Below, one piece after another: positions 35,364-43,725 of a stretch of 64,000 bases of DNA (position 1 is the first letter of the stretch; each line of letters starts with the position of its first letter). The stretch comes from Streptomyces composti (GTDB taxonomy: Bacteria > Actinomycetota > Actinomycetes > Streptomycetales > Streptomycetaceae): positions 114,222 through 178,221 of the forward strand of contig NZ_JAATEM010000011.1 in assembly GCF_012034205.1 (NCBI RefSeq). The letters are read 5' to 3'. The notes under the pieces were generated by a model. That model had not been told where the DNA came from, searched no databases, and saw nothing but the letters and a program-made list of their open reading frames with translations. The position numbers were made by a program, and so were the translations under genes.

Positions 35364-35368
35364 GTGAC

Positions 35369-37084
35369 TCAGAGGTTCTTGATGTCCAGGTTCTGGATCG
35401 CCTTGTCGGCCACCTCGCGGCCCCGCTCGGTGAAGTCGCCCTTGCCCGGGTAGCCGATGCGCATCTCGTACAGATCGCCCTTCGAGGTCATGTAGTAGAA
35501 GAACCTCACCTCGCGCGGCACCGGGTTGCTGTTGTCGTCCACGGTGTAGACGACGGTGTTCTCGGCGGACTTCTTGCCCTTGTAGGTCAGATCCGGCTTC
35601 GGATACGTCCTGGTGCTCGGGTCGTCCGGGATGCGCAGGTCGTAGTAGCCGTCCTTGAAGTCGGCGTCGTCCTTGTACATCTGGGCATCGGCGGAGCCCT
35701 CGATGTCGGCCGACGGGTCGTCGTGCTTGGTGAGGGTCAGCCGTATGGAGACGACACCGCTCGGGTCGGTGTACGCGGCCCAGAGGCGCTGGTCGTTGTC
35801 CTGCGGCCCGGACCGCTGGTAGCCCTTGGGTGCCGCGACGGTGGCGCCGAGGTGCTTCTCCTCGTGCTTCTTCCAGTCGTCCGGCAGCGGCCCGGCGAAC
35901 GGGTCGGCGATGACCAGGTAAGCGACGAGAGCCGCCGCGACGACGGCGGCACCCAGGCCGGCGAGCGTCTTGCGGCCGATCCGGATGCCCTTGCCACCGG
36001 AGCCGGGCACCGGCACCTGCACGATCTGAGTGGGCTGCGGCTCGGGCGGGTTCGCGGCCGCTTCCAGCAGGGTCCGTACCTGAGCGGCGTTCGGGCGGCG
36101 GGCCGGGTCCTTCTGCAGCAGGCCGTTGATGGCCTCGGCCAGCGGCCCCTGCGCCGAGGCGGGCGGCGCGGGCGTGGCGTTGAGGACGGACTGCAGCGTG
36201 GCGGGGGTGTTGCTGCGGCGGAACGGCGAGACGCCCTCCGTCGCCGCGTACAGCACCACACCGAGCGACCACAGGTCGGAGGCGGGACCGGGGCGCTGGC
36301 CCAGCACCCGCTCCGGGGCGATGTACTCGGGCGAGCCGACGAAACCGCCGGTGTCGGTCAGGGCGGTCTCGCCCTCGATCTGGGCGATGCCGAAGTCGGT
36401 GAGGACCACCCGGTCGTACCGGCCGAGCAGGACGTTGTCCGGCTTGACGTCCCGGTGCAGGATGCCCGCCGCGTGCGCCGCCTCCAGCGCGCCGAGGACC
36501 TCCAGGCCGACCCGGGCCGCCTCGCGCGCGGAGAGGGTGCCCTCCTCCTGCAGTACGGCTCCGAGGGAGCGGCCGTTGACCAGCTCCATCACGATCCACG
36601 GCTGGCCGTCCACCACGGCCACGTCGTGCACGTCCACCACCGCGGGGTGGTCGAGCCGGGCCGCGGCCCGCGCCTCGCGGCGCATCCGCTCGAAGACGTT
36701 GGAGCGTTCACGCTCGGGAAGGTGCTCGGGGACGCGGGGCTCCTTGACGGCGACCTCGCGGTCCACCGTCTCGTCCTTGGCCCGCCACACCGTGCCCATG
36801 CCGCCGTGCCCGAGCTTGGCGAGCAGCCGGTAGCGGCCGGCGATGAGCCGCCCGGCACCGGGGTCGGACGCCGTGTGCGGCTGGGGCTGCGGCGGTGCGG
36901 GCTGAGGCTGGTTCACAGGGGGCTGCTGCGCACCGCCGGAGGCATGCGGGGCCATCTGGGTGGGCGCGGCGTACGGGTTGCCGGGGTGGGGCACGGCCGC
37001 CGCATGCGGGTCGGGATTCGGCGGTTGCAGGCCAAAACTCGTCGGCTCGTCGGCTCCGTGGCGGGCTCCCCCGTTGTTGCTCAT
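35369..37084 (-). CDS. Receptor-type Ser/Thr protein kinase A
   Basis: A 571-residue eukaryotic-type kinase, last gene of a five-kinase cluster. After a ~75-residue Pro/Gln-rich N-terminus the kinase domain has a Gly loop GHGGMG, VAVKEP lysine, HRDVKPDN catalytic loop, TDFGIAQ and an activation loop ending GSPEYIAPE, so it should be active. A membrane helix (LAGLGAAVVAAALVAYLVIA) leads to a ~150-residue extracytoplasmic domain starting PLPDDWKKHEEKHLGATVAAP, related to those of kinases C, D and E. I recall that the equivalent S. coelicolor cluster has been linked to sporulation septum and spore-wall synthesis. The ATG at 37084 is chosen; one at 37096 is possible. Confidence 0.93.
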   Translation of the reverse strand: MSNNGGARHGADEPTSFGLQPPNPDPHAAAVPHPGNPYAAPTQMAPHASGGAQQPPVNQPQPAPPQPQPHTASDPGAGRLIAGRYRLLAKLGHGGMGTVWRAKDETVDREVAVKEPRVPEHLPERERSNVFERMRREARAAARLDHPAVVDVHDVAVVDGQPWIVMELVNGRSLGAVLQEEGTLSAREAARVGLEVLGALEAAHAAGILHRDVKPDNVLLGRYDRVVLTDFGIAQIEGETALTDTGGFVGSPEYIAPERVLGQRPGPASDLWSLGVVLYAATEGVSPFRRSNTPATLQSVLNATPAPPASAQGPLAEAINGLLQKDPARRPNAAQVRTLLEAAANPPEPQPTQIVQVPVPGSGGKGIRIGRKTLAGLGAAVVAAALVAYLVIADPFAGPLPDDWKKHEEKHLGATVAAPKGYQRSGPQDNDQRLWAAYTDPSGVVSIRLTLTKHDDPSADIEGSADAQMYKDDADFKDGYYDLRIPDDPSTRTYPKPDLTYKGKKSAENTVVYTVDDNSNPVPREVRFFYYMTSKGDLYEMRIGYPGKGDFTERGREVADKAIQNLDIKNL

Positions 37085-37185
37085 GGGTCCATCCATATCG
37101 CGCCGCACCGCCATGGAGCCACTTCGGTCCCCAACCGGTCACAGACCCGTGACTCCGCGTGGGCTTTATCTCCGATTTATGCGGA

Positions 37186-38592
37186 CTAGGGAGTCGAGAC
37201 GGACGGCGAGGGGGTGCCGGACGGTCGGGCGGTGCCCGGATCCTCGGGCGTCTCGGACGTCCGGGAGGCGGAGGGTGAGCCGGGAGCGGAGGAGGCCCCG
37301 GAGCCGGCGGTGACGCCGGCCCCGGCCGTGGTACGGGGAACGGCGGGCGAGCGGGAAGCCGTGGACGGCGGGGAGTGCGAGGGGCTCGCGGGGGTCTCCG
37401 GCGCGGTGCTGCTGGGCGCGGTGCCCCCGTCGTCGTCCCGGTCCATCAGCAGTGCGGCGGCGGACACGCCCGCCGTCGCCATCGCGGCGACGGCAAGCGC
37501 GGCCACCAGCACGCTCCGGGTGGGCGGACGGGCGTCGGGCTGCACCGGGCCGGGCGGACCGTACGTCTCGCGCGGTCCGTACGTCTCGGACGGTCCGTAC
37601 GTCTCGGGCGGGCGCCCGGTGCCGGGTTCGCGCCGGGCCGGGCGGCGCAGCCGGGACCGGCCGCGGTCGTCGGGCGGACAGCCCAGCGGCGGCACCTGCG
37701 GGGTGCGGCCCGTCTCGCGGAACGCCCGCAGCATCCGCTCGGCGCTGTCCGCGTCCAGCCGCCGGTCCGGGTCGCGCTCCAGCAGCCCGAGCACCACGGG
37801 CAGAATCGGTTCGGCCTGCGCGGGAGGCCTTATCTCCTCGACCACCACGGCGTGCAGCACCCCGCTGATCGAGTCCCGCCGGAACGGCGACTCGCCGCTG
37901 AGGGCGGCGCACAGGAGCGCGCCCAGCGACCACAGGTCGGACTCGGGCCCGGCGCGGGTGCCGGACATCCGCTCGGGGGCGGTGTACTCGGGCGAGCCGA
38001 CGAAGGAGCCGGTCTCGGTGAGCGTGCTGGCGCCCGGCACCTGGGCGATGCCGAAGTCGGTGAGGACGACGCGGTCGGTGCCGTTCTCCAGCAGCACATT
38101 GGCGGGCTTGAGGTCCCGGTGCAGCACACCGGCCGCGTGGGCGGCCCGGAGCGCCCCGAGGAGCTGGATGCCGATGCGGGCGGCCTCCTGCGCGTCCACC
38201 GCGCCACGGGTGGCGATGCGGTCCGCGAGCGAGCAGCCGTCGATCAACTCCAGCACGATGTACGGGCGTTCGTCGTCCTCGACGACGTCGTGGACCACGA
38301 TGATGTGCGGATGCTGCAGCTGGGCGAGCGCCCGCGCCTCGCGCAGGGTGCGCTCCCGCCGGCGGCGGGCGTCCTCCGCCGGGAGGGTCTCGTCGACCGG
38401 GAGTTCCTTGACCGCGACGCGCCGCCCGAGCAACTGGTCCGTCGCCCGCCACACCACGCCCATGCCGCCGCGGCCGAGCCGCGCCTCGAGACGGTAACGC
38501 CCCGCGATGACACGGGCGTTGTCCGGCACCGACCCGCTGCCGGACTGCCCTTCGGTTCCCCTGCCGTTGCCGGACTGCCCCTCGGTCCCCAT
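37186..38592 (-). CDS. Receptor-type Ser/Thr protein kinase B
   Basis: A 468-residue kinase. N-terminal kinase domain with GRGGMG, VAVKEL, HRDLKPAN and TDFGIAQ, activation loop GSPEYTAPE: catalytically complete. A juxtamembrane segment carries four ETYGP repeats, then a membrane helix (VLVAALAVAAMATAGVSAAA). Unlike its neighbours it has no folded sensor domain: the outside part (~110 residues) is Ser/Thr/Pro/Ala-rich and likely disordered or glycosylated. The ATG at 38592 (MGTEGQSGNGRG) is chosen; the frame runs further upstream but into the end of kinase C. It follows kinase C by 76 bp. Confidence 0.92.
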   Translation of the reverse strand: MGTEGQSGNGRGTEGQSGSGSVPDNARVIAGRYRLEARLGRGGMGVVWRATDQLLGRRVAVKELPVDETLPAEDARRRRERTLREARALAQLQHPHIIVVHDVVEDDERPYIVLELIDGCSLADRIATRGAVDAQEAARIGIQLLGALRAAHAAGVLHRDLKPANVLLENGTDRVVLTDFGIAQVPGASTLTETGSFVGSPEYTAPERMSGTRAGPESDLWSLGALLCAALSGESPFRRDSISGVLHAVVVEEIRPPAQAEPILPVVLGLLERDPDRRLDADSAERMLRAFRETGRTPQVPPLGCPPDDRGRSRLRRPARREPGTGRPPETYGPSETYGPRETYGPPGPVQPDARPPTRSVLVAALAVAAMATAGVSAAALLMDRDDDGGTAPSSTAPETPASPSHSPPSTASRSPAVPRTTAGAGVTAGSGASSAPGSPSASRTSETPEDPGTARPSGTPSPSVSTP

Positions 38593-38668
38593 GGGCCCAT
38601 CATGCCCCACCGGATGTCTTCCCTCCGGTACGGCGATTCGGCCAACCAAGGGCCGGTACACGCCGGTG

Positions 38669-40525
38669 TCAGGGCTCGCGCCAGCCCTTGAGCACCGTCT
38701 TGAACTGCTCGGCCGTCGCCTCCCAGTCCCCGGCCGGCGAGGCCATGTAGAGCGCGTACTCGACGCCCGCGTGCGAGAGATACATGTGGTCGACCGCCCG
38801 GTACGGACCGGGGAACGGCGTGTCCTTGGCGAGCGCCGTCCAGCTGTGGTCCAGGCGGGCGCTCGGCCGGTCACGGTAGGTGTCGCGCTCGAGCGTGTTC
38901 CGCCGGTAGTCGACGAGCCGCTGCCCCAACTGCCAGTCCAGGGACTTCAGATGCTCGAAGGGGTCGTCGAAGTCCGGGGCCTCGTCGATGGCGATGCGCA
39001 GGAAGTGCTTGCCGCCGTCGGGCGAGTAGTCGACCTGACCGGTCTCCTCGTCGTAGCTGCGCTGCCAGTCCTCGCCGGGCAGGGCGACGCTGAAGCCGAG
39101 CGGGTCGGTACGCCGCACCCAGCCCTCGGGCAGGCCGGCGGAGGACTCGGTTCCCTCGCTCGCTGAGGCGCTGGGCCGCGGCGACGAGGAGGCGGCCGGT
39201 GTGCCGCCGCCGCTGCGGCCCCGGCCCCACTCCTGCAGCACCACCGAGGTGCCGCCGCCGATGACCGCGGCGACGGCGACGACCAGCGCGATCAGACGCC
39301 GGCGGCTGCGCCGGGCGGTGGCGGGAGCGGCTCCGCCCGCGGTTCCGGTGGCGCCCGTCGCGGACGCACCCCCGCCGGGGCGGCCGGCGTGCGGGGAGCC
39401 GGGAGCGGCGGGGACGGTGGCACCGGACGCGGTCGCCGTCGCGCAGGGCGGCCGCCCCGGTGTCGTGGCATGGGGCGACCGCGCGGCAGCCGGTCCGGTC
39501 GCGTACGGGTGTGGTGCCGTGGTCCGGCCCTCGGCCGGGTGCGGCGACCGCGCCGCCGTCCGCCCGGTGGCGTGCGGCGGCTGCACGGCCGTCGCACCGG
39601 TCGGCCGGGGGTGGCGGCCTGCGGCCCCGTGCGTGCCGGTCACGGGCGGCAGGGGCCGGCGCGCCGCCCCGGCCGGTGCGTACGGCGGCACCGCGTCGGG
39701 CTCACGTCCCTGCGCGACCTCGGCCAGCATCCGCTCGGCCGTGGCGGCGTCGGGGCGGCCGGCCGGGTCCTTCAGCAGCAGCGCGTTGATGACGGGGGCC
39801 AGCGGTCCCGCGTGCCGCGGCTCGTCGGCCTCCTCCTCGACGACCGCCTGCATGGTGCCCAGCGGCGAGGTGCGGCGGAACGGCGAGCTGCCCTCCACCG
39901 CCGTGTAGAGGGTGGCGCCGAGCGCCCACAGGTCGGAGGCCGGGCCGGGGTCGTGGCCGCGGACGCGCTCGGGCGCCAGGTAGTCGACCGAGCCGACGAC
40001 CTCTCCGGTCCGGGTGATGGCGGTGTCGCCGTCGATCTGCGCGATGCCGAAGTCGGTGAGCAGCACCCGCCCGTCGTCACCGAGGAGAACGTTGCCCGGC
40101 TTGACGTCACGGTGCAGGACGCCCGCCGAGTGGGCGGCGCGCAACGCGCGTAGCACCCACATGCCGATCCGTGCCGCCTCGCGCGGCTCGACGCGGCCCT
40201 CCTCCCTGACCTTGTCGGCCAGCGAGCGGCCCTCGACCAGCTCCATGACGATCCACGGCCGGTTGTCGTGCTCCAGCACGTCGTGCACGGTGACGACGGC
40301 GGAGTGGTTGATCCGCGCCGCCGCACGCGCCTCGGCCCGGGTCCGGGCGAGCAGCATCGCCTGCTCGCTGTCGGATACGTAGAGAGCGGCGGTGAGTTCC
40401 TTGATGGCGACGGAACGGTGCAGCACCTCGTCGTGCGCCCGCCACACCCGGCCCATGCCACCGCTGCCGATGGACGCGGCGAGCCGGTAGCGGCCCGCGA
40501 CGAGCGAGCCCTGCATCTGATTCAC
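38669..40525 (-). CDS. Receptor-type Ser/Thr protein kinase C
   Basis: A 618-residue kinase with intact motifs: GSGGMG, VAIKEL, HRDVKPGN and TDFGIAQ, activation loop GSVDYLAPE. A long Ala/Pro/Thr-rich linker with AxSPHAT-type repeats is followed by a membrane helix (LIALVVAVAAVIGGGTSVVL) and a ~145-residue extracytoplasmic domain (GWVRRTDPLGFSVALPGEDW onward) that resembles those of kinases A, D and E. The GTG at 40525 (VNQMQGSLVAGRYRL) is chosen by analogy with kinase D, where a GTG follows the same GGCAAC context; the ATG at 40516 is the alternative. Confidence 0.92.
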   Translation of the reverse strand: MNQMQGSLVAGRYRLAASIGSGGMGRVWRAHDEVLHRSVAIKELTAALYVSDSEQAMLLARTRAEARAAARINHSAVVTVHDVLEHDNRPWIVMELVEGRSLADKVREEGRVEPREAARIGMWVLRALRAAHSAGVLHRDVKPGNVLLGDDGRVLLTDFGIAQIDGDTAITRTGEVVGSVDYLAPERVRGHDPGPASDLWALGATLYTAVEGSSPFRRTSPLGTMQAVVEEEADEPRHAGPLAPVINALLLKDPAGRPDAATAERMLAEVAQGREPDAVPPYAPAGAARRPLPPVTGTHGAAGRHPRPTGATAVQPPHATGRTAARSPHPAEGRTTAPHPYATGPAAARSPHATTPGRPPCATATASGATVPAAPGSPHAGRPGGGASATGATGTAGGAAPATARRSRRRLIALVVAVAAVIGGGTSVVLQEWGRGRSGGGTPAASSSPRPSASASEGTESSAGLPEGWVRRTDPLGFSVALPGEDWQRSYDEETGQVDYSPDGGKHFLRIAIDEAPDFDDPFEHLKSLDWQLGQRLVDYRRNTLERDTYRDRPSARLDHSWTALAKDTPFPGPYRAVDHMYLSHAGVEYALYMASPAGDWEATAEQFKTVLKGWREP

Positions 40526-40759
40526 GTTGCCCCGCAATGGTCTTGACAGGGGTCAGGGTAGGGACCGCGCCCTGTCCTGGGAACCGGCGGGGTGGCAAGG
40601 AGACCGCACTGTGATGGTTCTCGCTGTTCGAGGCACCGGACAACCACAGGGGGTGCGGATGCGTGCGTTCTCCGTCGCCGTCGAGGACGCGACGGGTCCG
40701 GTTCCGCCTGGCCCACCGGTCTTTTCCGGCCACGGCCAGCCGGTCCGCCGCACCGTGAG

Positions 40760-43561
40760 TCAGCCGGTGAATCGGTAGGTGGCCACGGCCTGTTCGTACA
40801 GCCGGGTCACCTCGTCCCGCTCGCCCTCGGGGCCGCGGACCTGGATCACGTGGTAGCGGCCGTCGATCAGCTCGGCGAGGTTGCGGACGTACAGGTCGTC
40901 CCCGTCGTCACCGGTCCAGGTGAACTGCCCCTCGGCCATGGTCCGTCCGCCCACCTCGATGGTCTTCAGGCCGGTGGAGGTGGCCCAGCTGGAGTCGCGG
41001 TACGGCTGCAGCTCGCGCTCGTCGTCCCGCTGATAGGCCATGGGATCGCTCCCATAGCGCTCCGCGCTGTCCCGGCCCGGCACCACGATCAGCTCGAAGT
41101 CGCCGCGGGAGTAGACGACCTGGCCGCTGCCGTTCTTCCCGGCGCGCTGCCACTTCTCGGCGACGGCGATCCGGAAGCCCTCCGGGTCCTTGCGCAGCGT
41201 GAACCCCTCGGCGACCTCGGGGACGGTGGTCTGGGTCTCGGTGGAGCCGGCCGACTCCCCGGGGCTGCTCGCGGTGCTGCTCTTCGGCGTGTCCGCCCCC
41301 GCCGCGTCGTCACCGCCGGGCCCGCCTCCGGCCGCCCGCGACGGCGGCGCCTGGCTGACTCCCCCGGCGGGCTGGGCGCCCGAGGGGTCCTCGCCCGCCT
41401 TCGGCATGAACAGCATGGCGTAGACGACGGCACCGGCCAGCAGGAGCAGCACCAGCAGGAGCAGAGTGCGGCCGAGCCGGTGCGGGGAACGGGTGCGCTG
41501 CTTGGCCCGCTTGTGCCTGCCGTGGTGGGCGGGGAGCCCGGCGCGCCGTTTGCGCACCAGCTCGCCCCGGCGGCGCACCACCGGCAGCCGGCTGGTCTCC
41601 AGGGGCGGTGCGGTGATCACGTTCAGCCCGGCCTCCGGTTCCGGGGCCGAACGCACCAGCGAGCGCAGCCAGCCGCGCAGTTCCTCGACGTCCGGCCGCT
41701 CGGTGGGGTCCTGCCGCAGCAGCGACTCCACGATCGGCCTCAGCGGCCCGCACTCCTCGGCGAAGGCGGGCGGCTCGGCGCACACCATCTGCACCAGCTC
41801 GGCCGTGGACTCCTCCGGGTACGGGGCGTGTCCCTGCACGGCACGGAACAGCAGCGCACCGAGCGCCCACAGGTCGGTGGCGGGGCCGATCGGCGGGGCC
41901 AGCTGCCAGTTCTCGTGCACCGGCCCGGCCTGCTCCGGCGCCCACCGCTCGGTCACCGGGCCGACGACGGCCATCCGCGCCTGCCGCGCCCGCTCGGCTG
42001 CCAACGCGCTGGTGGGCCCGCGCGGTACCGGGTTCTGCGCCGCCGGCTCGTCCCAGCGCGCGGACGCCGTCGGCGCGGGGCTGCGGTCGGCGCCGGGAGC
42101 CGGGGCGGCCTCGTCGGCACCGGCGGACGGGAGCGCGGTACGTGCCTGGGCGCCGGCGCCGAGCGCGGGCGCGGTGCTGCCGGTGCCGGAACCGGTGCGG
42201 GATGCGCCGGCGGGCCGGACGGTGCGTCCCGCCACGCCGTACGGGTCGGCGATCCGCCCCGGCGGCTGACTGCCCGTGGCCGCCGCGCCCGCCCCGCCGC
42301 CGCCCGTGAGGCCGGACACCCCGGGGGCGGTGCCCTGCCGTCCCGGCCCTGCGGGATACGGCACCTGCGGTGAGTACGGGGACTGTCCGGCCCCGTCGCT
42401 GCGGGGCCCGGGGTCTGGCCCGGTGCTGCCCGGCGCGGCAGGGAGCTGGCCCGGCGAGGCCGTCCGGCCGCCCTCCGGTGCCGTGCGGGCACCCGGCAGG
42501 GCGGTGGCGGCCCGGCCGCTCTGCTGCGCCTCCTGCACCCGTGCGGCGGCACGCGCCCCCGCCCGGTAGGCGGCGATCGCGCCGGCCCTGGCCGCCCTGA
42601 TGTCCCCGGCACTGCCGAGCGCCCGGGGAGCCGTCACGGCGGGAACGCCGCGGCCCGGTGTGCCGTCCCCGCTCGCGGGCAGGTGCCCGGCCCGCGCCTC
42701 GATGGCGGCCCGGCGCAGGGCCTCGGGGTCGCTGCGGGGGGCCGGTGCGGCGGTTCCGGAGGGTCCGCCGGAGGGTGCGGACGGCCAGGCTCCGTCGCGT
42801 TGCGCGCCCGGCGCTCCGAGGGGCGTTTCCGGGGCGGAAGCCCCGGCTCCGGAGCCCTGCGGCCCGAAACCCCGCGCCCCTTCGGGGCCCTGCGCCCCTT
42901 CGGGGCCCTGTGAACCCTCGGAGCCCGCGGGCGGCGGCACCGGGTCGTAGCCGCACAACGCCTCCTCGGCCGCGCCGACCGCGAGACCGGTGAGCATCAC
43001 CCGGCCGTCGTCGCAGACCAGCACCGTGCGCGCGGTGATGTTCCGGTGCACCCAGCCCTGCGCGTGCAGCGCCCGCAGCGCCATCAGCACGTCGGAGGCG
43101 ACCTCCGCCGCCCGGTACGGCGTCAGCGGCTTCTCGGCGAGCAGTGCGGCCAGCGGTCGCGCGGCCACCAGCTCACTGACCACCCACAGCGAGCCTCCCT
43201 CGGCGAAGACGTCGAAGACCTGGTCGAGGCGGGGATGGTCCGGGATGGCGGCCGCCGCCTGCGCGGCCTCCACGGCCCGCCGCACGACCGGGTCCGTGGG
43301 GCGGCGGGTGCCCGACCGGGCGGGCGGCCTGCTGGAACCGCCGCGCCGTGCGCTGCCGTCCCGTGCGGTGAAGCCCTCCGGCAGCCCCTCGGCGTCGAGC
43401 ACCTCGGCCTCGACGACCTCCGGCAACGGCACCTGCCTGACCAGGACTTCCTGCCCGCTGTAGGTGTCGAAGGCGCGGGTCTCGGTGAGTTCGTACTCGT
43501 CGGACGGCGGCAGCGGCAGGCGGTAGCGGCCGGCGAGAACCCGTCCCGCATAGTCGTCCAC
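40760..43561 (-). CDS. Pseudokinase of the Ser/Thr kinase cluster (D)
   Basis: A 933-residue protein with the layout of its kinase neighbours but a degenerate kinase domain. The Gly-rich loop is absent (GRYRLPLPPSDEYELTETRA), the VAxK lysine is R42 (VLVRQV), HRD is HRN (H172-R173-N174), and DFG is T191-G192-L193. It still keeps the WVVSELV hinge. A ~350-residue Ala/Gly/Pro linker, a second kinase-like C-lobe stretch (TDLWALGALLFRAVQG, then RPDVEELRGWLRSLV), a membrane helix (LLLLVLLLLAGAVVYAMLF) and a ~145-residue outside domain follow. It is probably catalytically dead and may act as a scaffold or ligand sensor. The GTG at 43561 has GGGGAGG upstream. Confidence 0.88.
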   Translation of the reverse strand: MDDYAGRVLAGRYRLPLPPSDEYELTETRAFDTYSGQEVLVRQVPLPEVVEAEVLDAEGLPEGFTARDGSARRGGSSRPPARSGTRRPTDPVVRRAVEAAQAAAAIPDHPRLDQVFDVFAEGGSLWVVSELVAARPLAALLAEKPLTPYRAAEVASDVLMALRALHAQGWVHRNITARTVLVCDDGRVMLTGLAVGAAEEALCGYDPVPPPAGSEGSQGPEGAQGPEGARGFGPQGSGAGASAPETPLGAPGAQRDGAWPSAPSGGPSGTAAPAPRSDPEALRRAAIEARAGHLPASGDGTPGRGVPAVTAPRALGSAGDIRAARAGAIAAYRAGARAAARVQEAQQSGRAATALPGARTAPEGGRTASPGQLPAAPGSTGPDPGPRSDGAGQSPYSPQVPYPAGPGRQGTAPGVSGLTGGGGAGAAATGSQPPGRIADPYGVAGRTVRPAGASRTGSGTGSTAPALGAGAQARTALPSAGADEAAPAPGADRSPAPTASARWDEPAAQNPVPRGPTSALAAERARQARMAVVGPVTERWAPEQAGPVHENWQLAPPIGPATDLWALGALLFRAVQGHAPYPEESTAELVQMVCAEPPAFAEECGPLRPIVESLLRQDPTERPDVEELRGWLRSLVRSAPEPEAGLNVITAPPLETSRLPVVRRRGELVRKRRAGLPAHHGRHKRAKQRTRSPHRLGRTLLLLVLLLLAGAVVYAMLFMPKAGEDPSGAQPAGGVSQAPPSRAAGGGPGGDDAAGADTPKSSTASSPGESAGSTETQTTVPEVAEGFTLRKDPEGFRIAVAEKWQRAGKNGSGQVVYSRGDFELIVVPGRDSAERYGSDPMAYQRDDERELQPYRDSSWATSTGLKTIEVGGRTMAEGQFTWTGDDGDDLYVRNLAELIDGRYHVIQVRGPEGERDEVTRLYEQAVATYRFTG

Positions 43562-43725
43562 GTTGCCTCCCCCGGCAGTACGGTCGGTCAAATCCGTTCG
43601 CCTCGCGACCCGTTCCGGCTGCGTACGGTCCGCAAGCACTCACGATACGTGCCCGAGGCAACCCGCAAAGAGGGGATGCCACAACTCACTTTCCAAACGG
43701 GGGTGCGCCCATGCCCCGGAGGGGC

